Shown here: piece by piece, positions 1 to 6,650 of the stretch
Position numbering within the stretch: position 1 is the first letter of the stretch
How the letters are laid out: each line of letters opens with the position of its first letter
DNA from: Oscillospiraceae bacterium
GTDB taxonomy: Bacteria > Bacillota_A > Clostridia > Oscillospirales > Ruminococcaceae
Direction: 5' to 3'
Assembly: GCA_017414145.1 (NCBI GenBank)
Contig: JAFPQL010000202.1
Location: 1-12,616 of the forward strand
Length of the DNA stretch: 12,616 bases
The notes under the pieces: model-generated
What the model was told of the DNA's origin: nothing
Seen by the model: only the letters and a program-made list of their open reading frames with translations
Database searches by the model: none
Translations under genes and position numbers: made by a program

Positions 1-1
1 C

Positions 2-1954
2 ACCGAAATCAAGAACCGGCAGTGCATCATCGTCACCGACCTGCCGTATATGGTCAACAAGGCCGAGCTGATCAAGACGATTGCGGACCTTGCCAAGGAC
101 AAGCGCGTCGAGGGCATTCACGATATCCGCGACGAAACCGGCAAGGAAGGACAGCGCATCTGCATCGAGCTGAAAAAGGATGCGAACGCCAATCTCGTGC
201 TGAACCAGCTCTTCCGCTATACGCAGCTTCAGGATACCTACGGCGTCATCATGCTGGCGCTGGTCAACGGCATTCCGCGGGAGCTGTCGCTCAAACAGAT
301 TCTGGAGGAATATCTGAACCACCAGATTGATGTGGTGGAGCGCGCAACGCGCTTTGAGCTGAAAAAGGCAAGAGAGCGCGGACATATTTTGCAGGGCTTT
401 CTGGTCGCACTGGACTTCATCGACGAGGTGGTCGAGATTCTGCGGTCGTCCAAGTCGATTCCGGAGGGCAAGGAGCGCCTGATGGCGCGCTTTGCGGAAT
501 CTGACCTGACGGCGCTGCTCGACAGCCCGAATTACCGTGCGGCAATGGGTCCCGCAGTCGATGCCTGCGAGAAGGACTATCCGACGGTCGGACTCTCCGA
601 AGCGCAGGCAGACGCGATTGTGGCGATGCGTCTGGGCCAGCTCACCGGTCTGGAAAAGGAGAAGATTCTGAACGAGGTCACCGGCATCTGCGACAAGATT
701 GTCGATCTGCGCGATATCCTCGCACACCGCGAGCGTGTGCTGGGCATCATCCGCGACGATCTGGAGGAGATCCGCGGCAAATACGGCGACGAGCGCCGGA
801 CGGAAATTGAAAATATCAGCGGTGAAATGGACATCGAGGATCTGATTCCGGTCGAGGACTGCGTCGTCACTTACACGAACTTCGGCTATATCAAGCGGGT
901 GCCGCTGTCCGTCTACAAGTCGCAGAAGCGCGGCGGCAGAGGCGTCACGGGCATGAAGCAGCGCGAGGAGGACTTTGCCTCTGAGATGTTTGTCGCGTCC
1001 AGCCATGACCATGTGCTGTTCTTCACAAACCGCGGCATCATGTTCGATCTGAAATGCTTTGAAATCCCGATGGGCGGCAAGGATTCAAAGGGTACCAATA
1101 TGGTCAATCTGCTGCCGCTCTCTGAAAATGAAAAAATCGCCGCGATGATGAAGGTCAGCGAGTTCAAGGACGACAGCTTCATCGTCATGGTGACGAAAAA
1201 CGGCAAAATCAAGCGCACACCGCTGCCGGCATATAAGAATGTCCGCAAGAACGGCATCATTGCGATCAAGCTGGAGGAGGGCGATGAAATCGCCGGCGTC
1301 CGCATGACAAACGGCGGCGACCAGCTCTTTGTCGCAACGAGAAACGGCATGGCCATCCGCACACCGGAGACCTGTATCCGTCCGCAGGGCAGAAGCGCAC
1401 ACGGCGTCCGCATCATGAAGCTGCGCGGAGATGACGAGATTGTCTCGATGGCGCGTGCAAGAGAGGGCGCGACTTTGCTGACCGTCACGGAAAAGGGCTT
1501 TGGCAAGCGCACGGACATCGAGAGCTATCCGCTGAGAAACCGCGGCGGTTACGGCGTCACGAACTATAAGCCGGACGAGGAGCGCGGCAGAGTCTGCGGC
1601 ATCAAGGTCGTCGATGAAACCGACGATATCATCATGATTTCAAGCGACGGCATCATCATCCGGATCCGCACGGCGGATATCCGCGTCATGGGCAGAATTG
1701 CCAAGGGCGTGCGCGTCATGCGCGTGACGGAGGACGGCAGAGTGATGTCCTTTACCCGTACCGAGCACGACGATTCCGCGGAGATGTCCGAGGTCGAGCA
1801 GCTTTCCGAGGAGGAGCTCCGGGCGCAGGAGCAGGAGGCGCAGGCGGCGGAATCCGCCGAGGCAGCCGTCACGGAGCCGGATGAACCGGAAACCGAGGAG
1901 CCTGACGAGCCCGACGAGCCCGATGACGATGCGTCCGGCGAGGACGAGGCATAA
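2..1954 (+). CDS. gyrA: DNA gyrase subunit A, 3' part (N-terminus outside window)
   Basis: Partial gene, open from base 2, 650 codons plus TAA. GyrA is the DNA-cleaving and DNA-wrapping subunit of the A2B2 gyrase that adds negative supercoils in the cytoplasm. The visible part begins in the breakage-reunion domain (TDLPYMVNKAELI), so roughly 250 residues including the catalytic tyrosine lie upstream. A coiled-coil region follows, then the C-terminal pinwheel. I count six blade repeats between about bases 860 and 1730 (for example TNFGYIKRVPL, TNRGIMFDL, TKNGKIKRTPL). The GyrA box QKRGGRG at 923-943 separates gyrase from topoisomerase IV ParC, which lacks an intact box. The last 50 or so residues (about 1795-1951) form a strongly acidic tail rich in Glu, Asp and Pro with EPDEP-type repeats. 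No terminator follows, and the next gene starts 27 bases downstream. Confidence 0.97.
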   Translation, partial: TEIKNRQCIIVTDLPYMVNKAELIKTIADLAKDKRVEGIHDIRDETGKEGQRICIELKKDANANLVLNQLFRYTQLQDTYGVIMLALVNGIPRELSLKQILEEYLNHQIDVVERATRFELKKARERGHILQGFLVALDFIDEVVEILRSSKSIPEGKERLMARFAESDLTALLDSPNYRAAMGPAVDACEKDYPTVGLSEAQADAIVAMRLGQLTGLEKEKILNEVTGICDKIVDLRDILAHRERVLGIIRDDLEEIRGKYGDERRTEIENISGEMDIEDLIPVEDCVVTYTNFGYIKRVPLSVYKSQKRGGRGVTGMKQREEDFASEMFVASSHDHVLFFTNRGIMFDLKCFEIPMGGKDSKGTNMVNLLPLSENEKIAAMMKVSEFKDDSFIVMVTKNGKIKRTPLPAYKNVRKNGIIAIKLEEGDEIAGVRMTNGGDQLFVATRNGMAIRTPETCIRPQGRSAHGVRIMKLRGDDEIVSMARAREGATLLTVTEKGFGKRTDIESYPLRNRGGYGVTNYKPDEERGRVCGIKVVDETDDIIMISSDGIIIRIRTADIRVMGRIAKGVRVMRVTEDGRVMSFTRTEHDDSAEMSEVEQLSEEELRAQEQEAQAAESAEAAVTEPDEPETEEPDEPDEPDDDASGEDEA

Positions 1955-1981
1955 GCCGGCGCTGCCGCAGAGGGGGCGCTT

Positions 1982-2452
1982 ATGGAAGCGAAACAGCAGA
2001 CACCGTCACCCCGCAGCGCCGCAGAACGGGTGCTGCTCCTGCTGGCGGGCAGTCTGTTTGTCCAGATTTTCTGCTGGGCGGTCTACGATCATCTGAAGCT
2101 GACCGTCTGGTTCTGCGGGCTTTCCGCTGTCGTGACCGCCGTGCTGTATCATTTTGTGCAGCGTGATCAGGGCGCGGCGGGTTCGCCGAAAACGGTGTTT
2201 TTTGCAGCAATTCTGCTGCCGCTGCTGCTCAGTGCGGCACTGACCGTCACGCTGCTGCTGCGGCACCGGGAGCTCAGCCTGCTGGGCGCTGCCGCGGACG
2301 GCGTTTCGCCGCTGACCGAGCTGACGGCGCTGTATTCTGCCAGACTGCTGGTGAACGGCATCCCGCTGCTGATATTTGCGGCGGCAGATGCGGTAGTCCG
2401 GCGGCGGCATCCGGCAAAGGAGCGTGTGCGGCATGAAGAGAAAGCTGAGTAA
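1982..2452 (+). CDS. Small four-helix membrane protein of unknown function
   Basis: A 156-residue protein that I do not recognise. Hydrophobic stretches at about residues 16-36, 41-60, 71-93 and 117-139 suggest four membrane helices. They are joined by short loops, and the Arg/Lys-rich C-terminus (VVRRRHPAKERVRH) suggests a cytoplasmic tail. There is no signal peptidase site and no catalytic motif. The ATG at 1982 is preceded by GAGGGGG, an acceptable ribosome binding site. It starts 27 bases after gyrA and its last 20 bases overlap the next gene, another small membrane protein of similar size. The overlap suggests translational coupling and possibly a two-protein membrane complex. Codon use matches the neighbours, so recent transfer is not indicated. 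That it is a real gene is fairly safe; the function is unknown. Confidence 0.75.
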   Translation: MEAKQQTPSPRSAAERVLLLLAGSLFVQIFCWAVYDHLKLTVWFCGLSAVVTAVLYHFVQRDQGAAGSPKTVFFAAILLPLLLSAALTVTLLLRHRELSLLGAAADGVSPLTELTALYSARLLVNGIPLLIFAAADAVVRRRHPAKERVRHEEKAE

Positions 2453-2840
2453 TTTTCTGATCCTGCTGCTGTTTCCGTTTCACCTGCTTCTGCTTTGGTA
2501 TATGCAGGATATGCAGAACCGGACAGCGTTTCTGCTGATGGTGCTTCTGGTACAGGCAGCGGATTTTGTGCTCTCCTTCCGGCAGATGCGGATTTTTTCA
2601 GAGAAGGGCGGCGGTTTTTCCGGCTTTGCGGCACGGTTTCTGCCGTATCTCCTTCTGAAGCTTCTGATTGCCGGAGCGGACGGCATCATAACATATTTCT
2701 GGCACGAATCTGATTTTATCGTGATCCTCAGCACGGACGGACTGTGGTTTGCAGTCTGCGCGGCGGAGATGCTGCTCTGTGCGCTGGTCGTGTTTGTGAC
2801 CGGATGGGCGCGTTCGATGCTCGATCACGATCAGAAATAA
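2433..2840 (+). CDS. Second small four-helix membrane protein of unknown function
   Basis: A 135-residue unrecognised protein beginning MKRKLSNFLILLLF. The ATG at 2433 is chosen because AAAGGAG at 2416-2422 lies 10 bases upstream. A GTG at 2424 in the same frame is almost on top of that site. Likely membrane helices lie at about residues 8-24, 32-50, 65-88 and 104-124. The positive N-terminus suggests the first helix starts inside the cell, and the C-terminus (RSMLDHDQK) is short and polar. It overlaps the 3' end of the preceding membrane-protein gene by 20 bases and ends 26 bases before deoC, so it is probably co-transcribed with both. I see no catalytic or transport signature; a partner role with the preceding protein is an inference from overlap and shared topology. 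Confidence 0.75.
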   Translation: MKRKLSNFLILLLFPFHLLLLWYMQDMQNRTAFLLMVLLVQAADFVLSFRQMRIFSEKGGGFSGFAARFLPYLLLKLLIAGADGIITYFWHESDFIVILSTDGLWFAVCAAEMLLCALVVFVTGWARSMLDHDQK

Positions 2841-2866
2841 CACGCAGAAAGGACGGTTCTCTCATC

Positions 2867-3514
2867 ATGACAAATGCAGAGATCCTCTCGCACATTGACC
2901 ACACAATCCTGAAGCCGGACGCAAAATGGGATGATATTGCGCAAATTTGTGAAGAAGCGCTCACCTATCATACCGCATCGGTCTGCATCCCGTCTTACTG
3001 GGTTTCCCGCGCAAAGGCGGCCTATCCCGCGCTCAATGTCTGCACGGTGATCGGCTTCCCGCTCGGCTATCAGCCGGCGTCCGTCAAGCAGTTTGAGGCG
3101 GCGGAGGCCGTGTCGGACGGCGCGGACGAAATCGACATGGTCATCAACATTTCCGCACTGAAAAGCGGAGATGACGAAACGGTTCTCCGGGAGATTCAGG
3201 CGGTGCGTGCGGCCTGTGAGGAGCAGATTCTGAAGGTAATCGTCGAGACCTGCTGTCTGACGCAGGACGAAAAGGTACGCGTGTGCAGGCTGGTTTCCGA
3301 GGGCGGCGCCGATTATATCAAGACCTCGACGGGCTTCGGCACTGCCGGCGCAGAATTGGAAGATATTGCGCTGTTTCGTGCCAACATCGCGGCGCATTTG
3401 AAGATCAAGGCGGCGGGCGGCATCCGCACCAGAGAGCAGATGGAGGCATTTCTGGCGGCGGGCTGTGACCGCATCGGGTGCAGCGCGGCGCGTATCCTGT
3501 TTGACGGCGTATGA
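2867..3514 (+). CDS. deoC: Deoxyribose-phosphate aldolase
   Basis: A 215-residue class I aldolase that cleaves 2-deoxy-D-ribose 5-phosphate to glyceraldehyde 3-phosphate and acetaldehyde, the last step of deoxynucleoside salvage. Family motifs are all present: IDHTILKPDA at residues 10-19, EIDMVIN with the catalytic Asp at 90, IKTSTGFG with the Schiff-base Lys at 152, and KIKAAGGIR with the proton-relay Lys at 181. The length is normal for the short bacterial form. The ATG at 2867 begins the conserved N-terminus; AAAGGA at 2848-2853 is 13 bases upstream, a rather long spacing. The frame is open further upstream, but that extension has no homology feel. The stop overlaps the start of the next gene (ATGA at 3511-3514). 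No other nucleoside catabolism gene is adjacent, so it is not in a classical deo operon. Confidence 0.95.
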   Translation: MTNAEILSHIDHTILKPDAKWDDIAQICEEALTYHTASVCIPSYWVSRAKAAYPALNVCTVIGFPLGYQPASVKQFEAAEAVSDGADEIDMVINISALKSGDDETVLREIQAVRAACEEQILKVIVETCCLTQDEKVRVCRLVSEGGADYIKTSTGFGTAGAELEDIALFRANIAAHLKIKAAGGIRTREQMEAFLAAGCDRIGCSAARILFDGV

Positions 3515-4140
3515 AGCCGGACATTCTGCTTTCGGGCAGCGCACCGGACAGCGGAATGCTGATTTTTCGCGTCTACGCGGCGGAAATTCCCGAAACGGAA
3601 CGGAAGCAGGCGCACCGTGCGGAGCATTTCGCGGCACTGGAGCTGCTGAGTGCGGCGCTGAAGGAGGATTTCGGCGTCACCCATGCGGCAATCCGGCGCA
3701 CCGGACTTGAAAAGCCGCGTCTGCTGCACAGATTCCTGCATATGAATCTCTCACACTGCAAGGGGCTCGCGGTCTGCGCGGTCGGGCGGCTGCCGCTCGG
3801 CGTCGATGCGGAGGCGCCCCGCGCCGTGAAGCCGCATCTGCTGCAAAAGGTCTGCACGGCGGCAGAAACGGCAGAGATTCTCGCCGCGGACGACCCGGAG
3901 ACAGCCTTTTCGCGGCGCTGGACACTCAAGGAGGCCTATGCAAAGCTGACGGGCGCGGGCATCCGCACGCCGTTTGACCGGCTGGCGTTCTCGCTGGCGG
4001 ACGGCATCCGGTTCCTGCATCCCGATGCGGGGCGGCTCCGTTTTTTTCAGATGACGCGGCCGTCATCGCACATCATCTCACTCTGCCTGCCCGACGGCAG
4101 CTACACCGTGCAGGCGGGCAGCGGCATGACATTCCGCTGA
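3511..4140 (+). CDS. 4'-phosphopantetheinyl transferase, Sfp type
   Basis: A 209-residue enzyme that moves the phosphopantetheine arm of coenzyme A onto a serine of an acyl or peptidyl carrier protein. The Sfp-family signatures are clear: NLSHCKG at residues 79-85, LGVDAE at 96-101 with the magnesium ligands Asp99 and Glu101, and RRWTLKEAYAKLTG at 135-148 with Trp137, Glu141 and Lys145. The length is near the 200-240 usual for the family and longer than the roughly 120-residue AcpS type. There is no good ribosome binding site; the start overlaps the deoC stop by four bases, so translational coupling is likely. A run of seven T at 4041-4047 near the 3' end could be slippage-prone. No carrier protein, NRPS or PKS gene is visible, so the substrate is unknown; the adjacent SDR gene is a possible partner. 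Confidence 0.88.
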   Translation: MKPDILLSGSAPDSGMLIFRVYAAEIPETERKQAHRAEHFAALELLSAALKEDFGVTHAAIRRTGLEKPRLLHRFLHMNLSHCKGLAVCAVGRLPLGVDAEAPRAVKPHLLQKVCTAAETAEILAADDPETAFSRRWTLKEAYAKLTGAGIRTPFDRLAFSLADGIRFLHPDAGRLRFFQMTRPSSHIISLCLPDGSYTVQAGSGMTFR

Positions 4141-4175
4141 AGAGACAGAACAGAATATAAGAGAGGGTGTTTCTC

Positions 4176-4949
4176 ATGCTGACCATTGATCTGAGGGGAC
4201 AGACCGCCCTGATTACCGGTGCATCCGGTATGCTGGGGCGGGTGATTGCGCGCGTCTTTGCGGACTGCGGCGCAAATCTGATTTTGCATTATTATCACGG
4301 CAAGGAGCAGGCGGAGGCGCTGGCGGGAGAGCTCAGGGGCAGAACCGGACGGCGCATTCTGACGGTGTACGCGGATGTGACCGATGCGGATTCCGTTGCG
4401 GAAATGCAGCGCAGAGTCGCGGGGTCTGCCGTCGGGATGCCGGATATTCTGGTTCACAATGCCGTGATTCAATATGAACAGAAGCCGCTGCTGGAGCAGC
4501 CGCTTGCCGATTTTGACAGTCAGTACGGCTCCTGCGTCATGCAGACCGTCCACATGGCGAAGGCGTTTGTCCCGGCGATGATCAAAAAAGGCGCCGGCGG
4601 ACGCATTGTTGTCATCAACACCGAATGCGCGGCACTCTGCGAGGAGGGCTGGAGCGCCTATTCCGCCGCAAAGCGCGGTCTGGACGGCATCGTCCGCGTG
4701 CTGGCGAAGGAGCTTGGGCCGAACGGCATCACGGTCAATCAGGTGGCGCCGGGCTGGACGATCACGGAGAACGACCGCCGCAATCACACGGAATCGCATC
4801 CGGACTACGAGGCGACCGTGCCGCTCAGACGCCGCGGCACAGACGAGGAAATCGCGCAGATGTGCGCTTTTCTGGCGTCTCCGCTCGCGTCCTTCACGAC
4901 CGGTGCGTATATCCCCGTTTCGGGCGGCCGCGTGATGCCGGGCATCTGA
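4176..4949 (+). CDS. FabG-like short-chain dehydrogenase with altered active site
   Basis: A 257-residue classical SDR (Rossmann fold) expected to use NAD(P)(H). The ATG at 4176 is chosen because GAGAGGG at 4161-4167 sits 8 bases upstream; a GTG at 4167 lies inside that site. TGASGMLG at residues 14-21 is the dinucleotide-binding turn, DV at 67-68 contacts adenine, YSAAK at 162-166 supplies the catalytic Tyr and Lys, and PG at 192-193 and a C-terminal SGG motif are present. Three other usual features are changed. The NAG motif reads HNAV (94-97). The helix Asn position appears to be Cys120. The catalytic Ser 13 residues before the Tyr is Thr149. It may therefore be a reductase with unusual substrate handling rather than true FabG. 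It follows the PPTase gene by 35 bases, which hints at carrier-bound acyl chemistry. Confidence 0.85.
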   Translation: MLTIDLRGQTALITGASGMLGRVIARVFADCGANLILHYYHGKEQAEALAGELRGRTGRRILTVYADVTDADSVAEMQRRVAGSAVGMPDILVHNAVIQYEQKPLLEQPLADFDSQYGSCVMQTVHMAKAFVPAMIKKGAGGRIVVINTECAALCEEGWSAYSAAKRGLDGIVRVLAKELGPNGITVNQVAPGWTITENDRRNHTESHPDYEATVPLRRRGTDEEIAQMCAFLASPLASFTTGAYIPVSGGRVMPGI

Positions 4950-4999
4950 TGCAGACCGCCGGAAGGACAGCGAGGACTGTGACGGAACCTCAGCCAGAT

Positions 5000-5015
5000 C
5001 ACGGCATCTGCCGTG
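5000..5015 (+). other. Short hairpin upstream of purB
   Basis: CACGGC and GCCGTG form a perfect 6-bp stem around the loop ATCT in the 93-base gap before purB. No T-tract follows, so it is a poor terminator. It could pause or weakly shape the transcript entering purB. I see no promoter and no riboswitch-like core in the rest of this gap. Confidence 0.35.
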
Positions 5016-5042
5016 TGGATATTAAATTTCGGAGGAAAACAA

Positions 5043-6476
5043 ATGAGCACAAACAGTTATGAATCCCCGTTTTGTACCCGTTACGCGAGCAAGGAGATGC
5101 AGTATCTCTTTTCCGCGGACAAGAAGTTTACAACATGGCGCCGCCTCTGGGTCGCGCTGGCCAGAGCCGAGCATGAGCTCGGTCTGAATGTCACCGCGGA
5201 GCAGGTCGCGGAGCTGGAGGCACATATCACGGACATTGACTACGAGGCGGCGGCAAAGCGCGAAAAGGAATGCCGGCACGATGTCATGTCCCATGTCTAC
5301 GCCTACGGCCTCTGCTGCCCGAATGCCAAGGGCATCATTCATCTGGGCGCAACCTCGTGCTATGTCGGCGACAATACCGATATCATCATCATGCGCGATG
5401 CGCTGAAGCTCGTCCGCTCAAAGCTCGTCGCCGTGCTGAAGAATCTTGCGAAATTCGCGGAGGAGTGGAAGGCACAGCCCTGTCTGGCATATACGCACTG
5501 TCAGCCCGCACAGCTCACGACCGTCGGCAAGCGTGCGACCCTCTGGATGAATGAGCTGCTGCTCGATTTGGAATCACTCGATTTTGAGCTCGGCAGAATG
5601 AAGCTGCTCGGCTCCAAGGGCACGACCGGCACACAGGCATCCTTCATGGAGCTCTTTGCAGGCGACGGCTCGAAGATCCGCGAAATGGAGCGCAGAATCG
5701 CCGCGGAAATGGGCTTTGCGCCGGATGCGGTCGTGCCGGTTTCCGGTCAGACCTATTCGCGCAAGGTCGATGCACAGGTGCTCAATGTCCTCTCCGGCAT
5801 CGCGCAGTCCGCGATGAAATTCGCAAACGATATGCGCCTGCTGCAGTCCTTCAAGGAAATGGAGGAGCCGTTTGAGTCCGGTCAGATCGGCTCGTCTGCA
5901 ATGGCGTACAAGCGCAATCCGATGCGCTGTGAGCGGATTACCGCGCTGGCGAGATACCTGATCACCGACACGCTGAACCCGGCGTTCACGGCAGGTACCC
6001 AGTGGTTCGAGCGGACGCTGGACGACTCCGCAAACAAGCGTATTGCCGTTGCGGAGGGCTTCCTCGCGGCAGACGCCATTCTCAACATCATGATGAATGT
6101 CACATCGGGCATGGTGGTCTATCCGGCGGTCATCCGGCAGAGAGTCATGGCGGAGCTTCCGTTCATGGCGACCGAAAATGTCATCATGGATGCGGCGGCA
6201 AAGGGCGGCGACCGGCAGGAGCTGCACGAGCATATCCGCGTTCACTCGATGGCGGCGGGCGCCGAGGTCAAGCAGAAGGGCCTCAAAAACGACCTCTGCG
6301 AGCGCATCGTCGCGGACCCGATCTTCGGCGTGACGGCACAGGAGCTGGAAAGCCGCCTCGATCCGGCAAATTATACCGGAAGAAGCGTGCAGCAGGTTGA
6401 GGAATTCCTCGCGGAGTACATCGCACCCGTGATCGCGGAGGCGGAATCCGCTGACGAGGTGGAGCTGACCGTCTGA
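5043..6476 (+). CDS. purB: Adenylosuccinate lyase
   Basis: A 477-residue enzyme of the fumarase/aspartase superfamily. It removes fumarate from SAICAR in de novo purine synthesis and from adenylosuccinate in AMP synthesis, working as a cytoplasmic homotetramer. The superfamily signature reads GSSAMAYKRNPM at residues 283-294 and includes the flexible-loop serine. CRHDVMSHVYAYG (77-89) and YTHCQPAQ (150-157) carry the conserved active-site histidines His79 and His152. These motifs resemble the longer, human-like ADSL branch rather than the about 430-residue Bacillus form, and the length agrees. GGAGG at 5031-5035 is 7 bases before the ATG at 5043, which fixes the start. It is the last gene before a strong new promoter; no convincing terminator is visible after it, only a weak 5-bp hairpin at 6487-6500 without T-tract. 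Confidence 0.96.
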   Translation: MSTNSYESPFCTRYASKEMQYLFSADKKFTTWRRLWVALARAEHELGLNVTAEQVAELEAHITDIDYEAAAKREKECRHDVMSHVYAYGLCCPNAKGIIHLGATSCYVGDNTDIIIMRDALKLVRSKLVAVLKNLAKFAEEWKAQPCLAYTHCQPAQLTTVGKRATLWMNELLLDLESLDFELGRMKLLGSKGTTGTQASFMELFAGDGSKIREMERRIAAEMGFAPDAVVPVSGQTYSRKVDAQVLNVLSGIAQSAMKFANDMRLLQSFKEMEEPFESGQIGSSAMAYKRNPMRCERITALARYLITDTLNPAFTAGTQWFERTLDDSANKRIAVAEGFLAADAILNIMMNVTSGMVVYPAVIRQRVMAELPFMATENVIMDAAAKGGDRQELHEHIRVHSMAAGAEVKQKGLKNDLCERIVADPIFGVTAQELESRLDPANYTGRSVQQVEEFLAEYIAPVIAEAESADEVELTV

Positions 6477-6482
6477 GCGGCG

Positions 6483-6496
6483 ATCTCCTGACATCT
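6483..6496 (+). repeat. Upstream copy of a 14-base direct repeat (secDF promoter region)
   Basis: ATCTCCTGACATCT at 6483-6496 recurs as ATCTCTTGACATCT at 6548-6561, 13 of 14 identical, 65 bases apart. The second copy contains the -35 box. This could be a second operator, or a chance or duplicated -35 region. No matching -10 follows the first copy. Confidence 0.55.
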
Positions 6497-6552
6497 CAGG
6501 GTACAGCATTGAAAAATTTTGCGGAAGCATGACGGAATTTGCTGTAAATCTC

Positions 6553-6581
6553 TTGACATCTTTTGAAAAATGCTCTATAAT
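6553..6581 (+). promoter_or_regulatory. Consensus SigA-type promoter of secDF
   Basis: TTGACA at 6553-6558 and TATAAT at 6576-6581 are both perfect consensus boxes with the optimal 17-base spacer. Transcription should start near 6588, giving a leader of about 63 bases before secD. This is the strongest promoter in the window and separates secDF from the gyrA-purB run. Confidence 0.9.
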
Positions 6582-6591
6582 AAAAGATGTC
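6555..6591 (+). promoter_or_regulatory. 10-bp inverted repeat bracketing the secDF promoter, putative operator
   Basis: GACATCTTTT at 6555-6564 and AAAAGATGTC at 6582-6591 are perfect reverse complements separated by 17 bases. The left arm overlaps the -35 box and the right arm covers the expected start site. A regulator bound to both arms would block polymerase. No regulator is identified. Confidence 0.5.
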
Positions 6592-6623
6592 TGTCGGCAG
6601 AATCGTGAAACTCACTGCCGATA
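6592..6623 (+). other. Leader hairpin upstream of secD
   Basis: TCGGCAG (6594-6600) pairs perfectly with CTGCCGA (6615-6621), extended by one G-U and one U-A pair, around a 14-base loop. It occupies the 5' end of the predicted secDF mRNA and ends 14 bases before the ribosome binding site. A stabilising or regulatory role is possible. Confidence 0.45.
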
Positions 6624-6650
6624 TATGCAAGGAAACAAGGAGGCATGGCA

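Noticed and set aside
6487..6500. CCTGA/TCAGG hairpin after purB as a terminator
   Set aside because: The stem has only five pairs and is not followed by a T-tract.
5574..6530. Long minus-strand frame opposite purB; similar ones at 7970-8953, 9273-10184, 2831-3637 and 913-1518
   Set aside because: All lie antisense to genes with full family motifs, and their translations show no recognisable domain.
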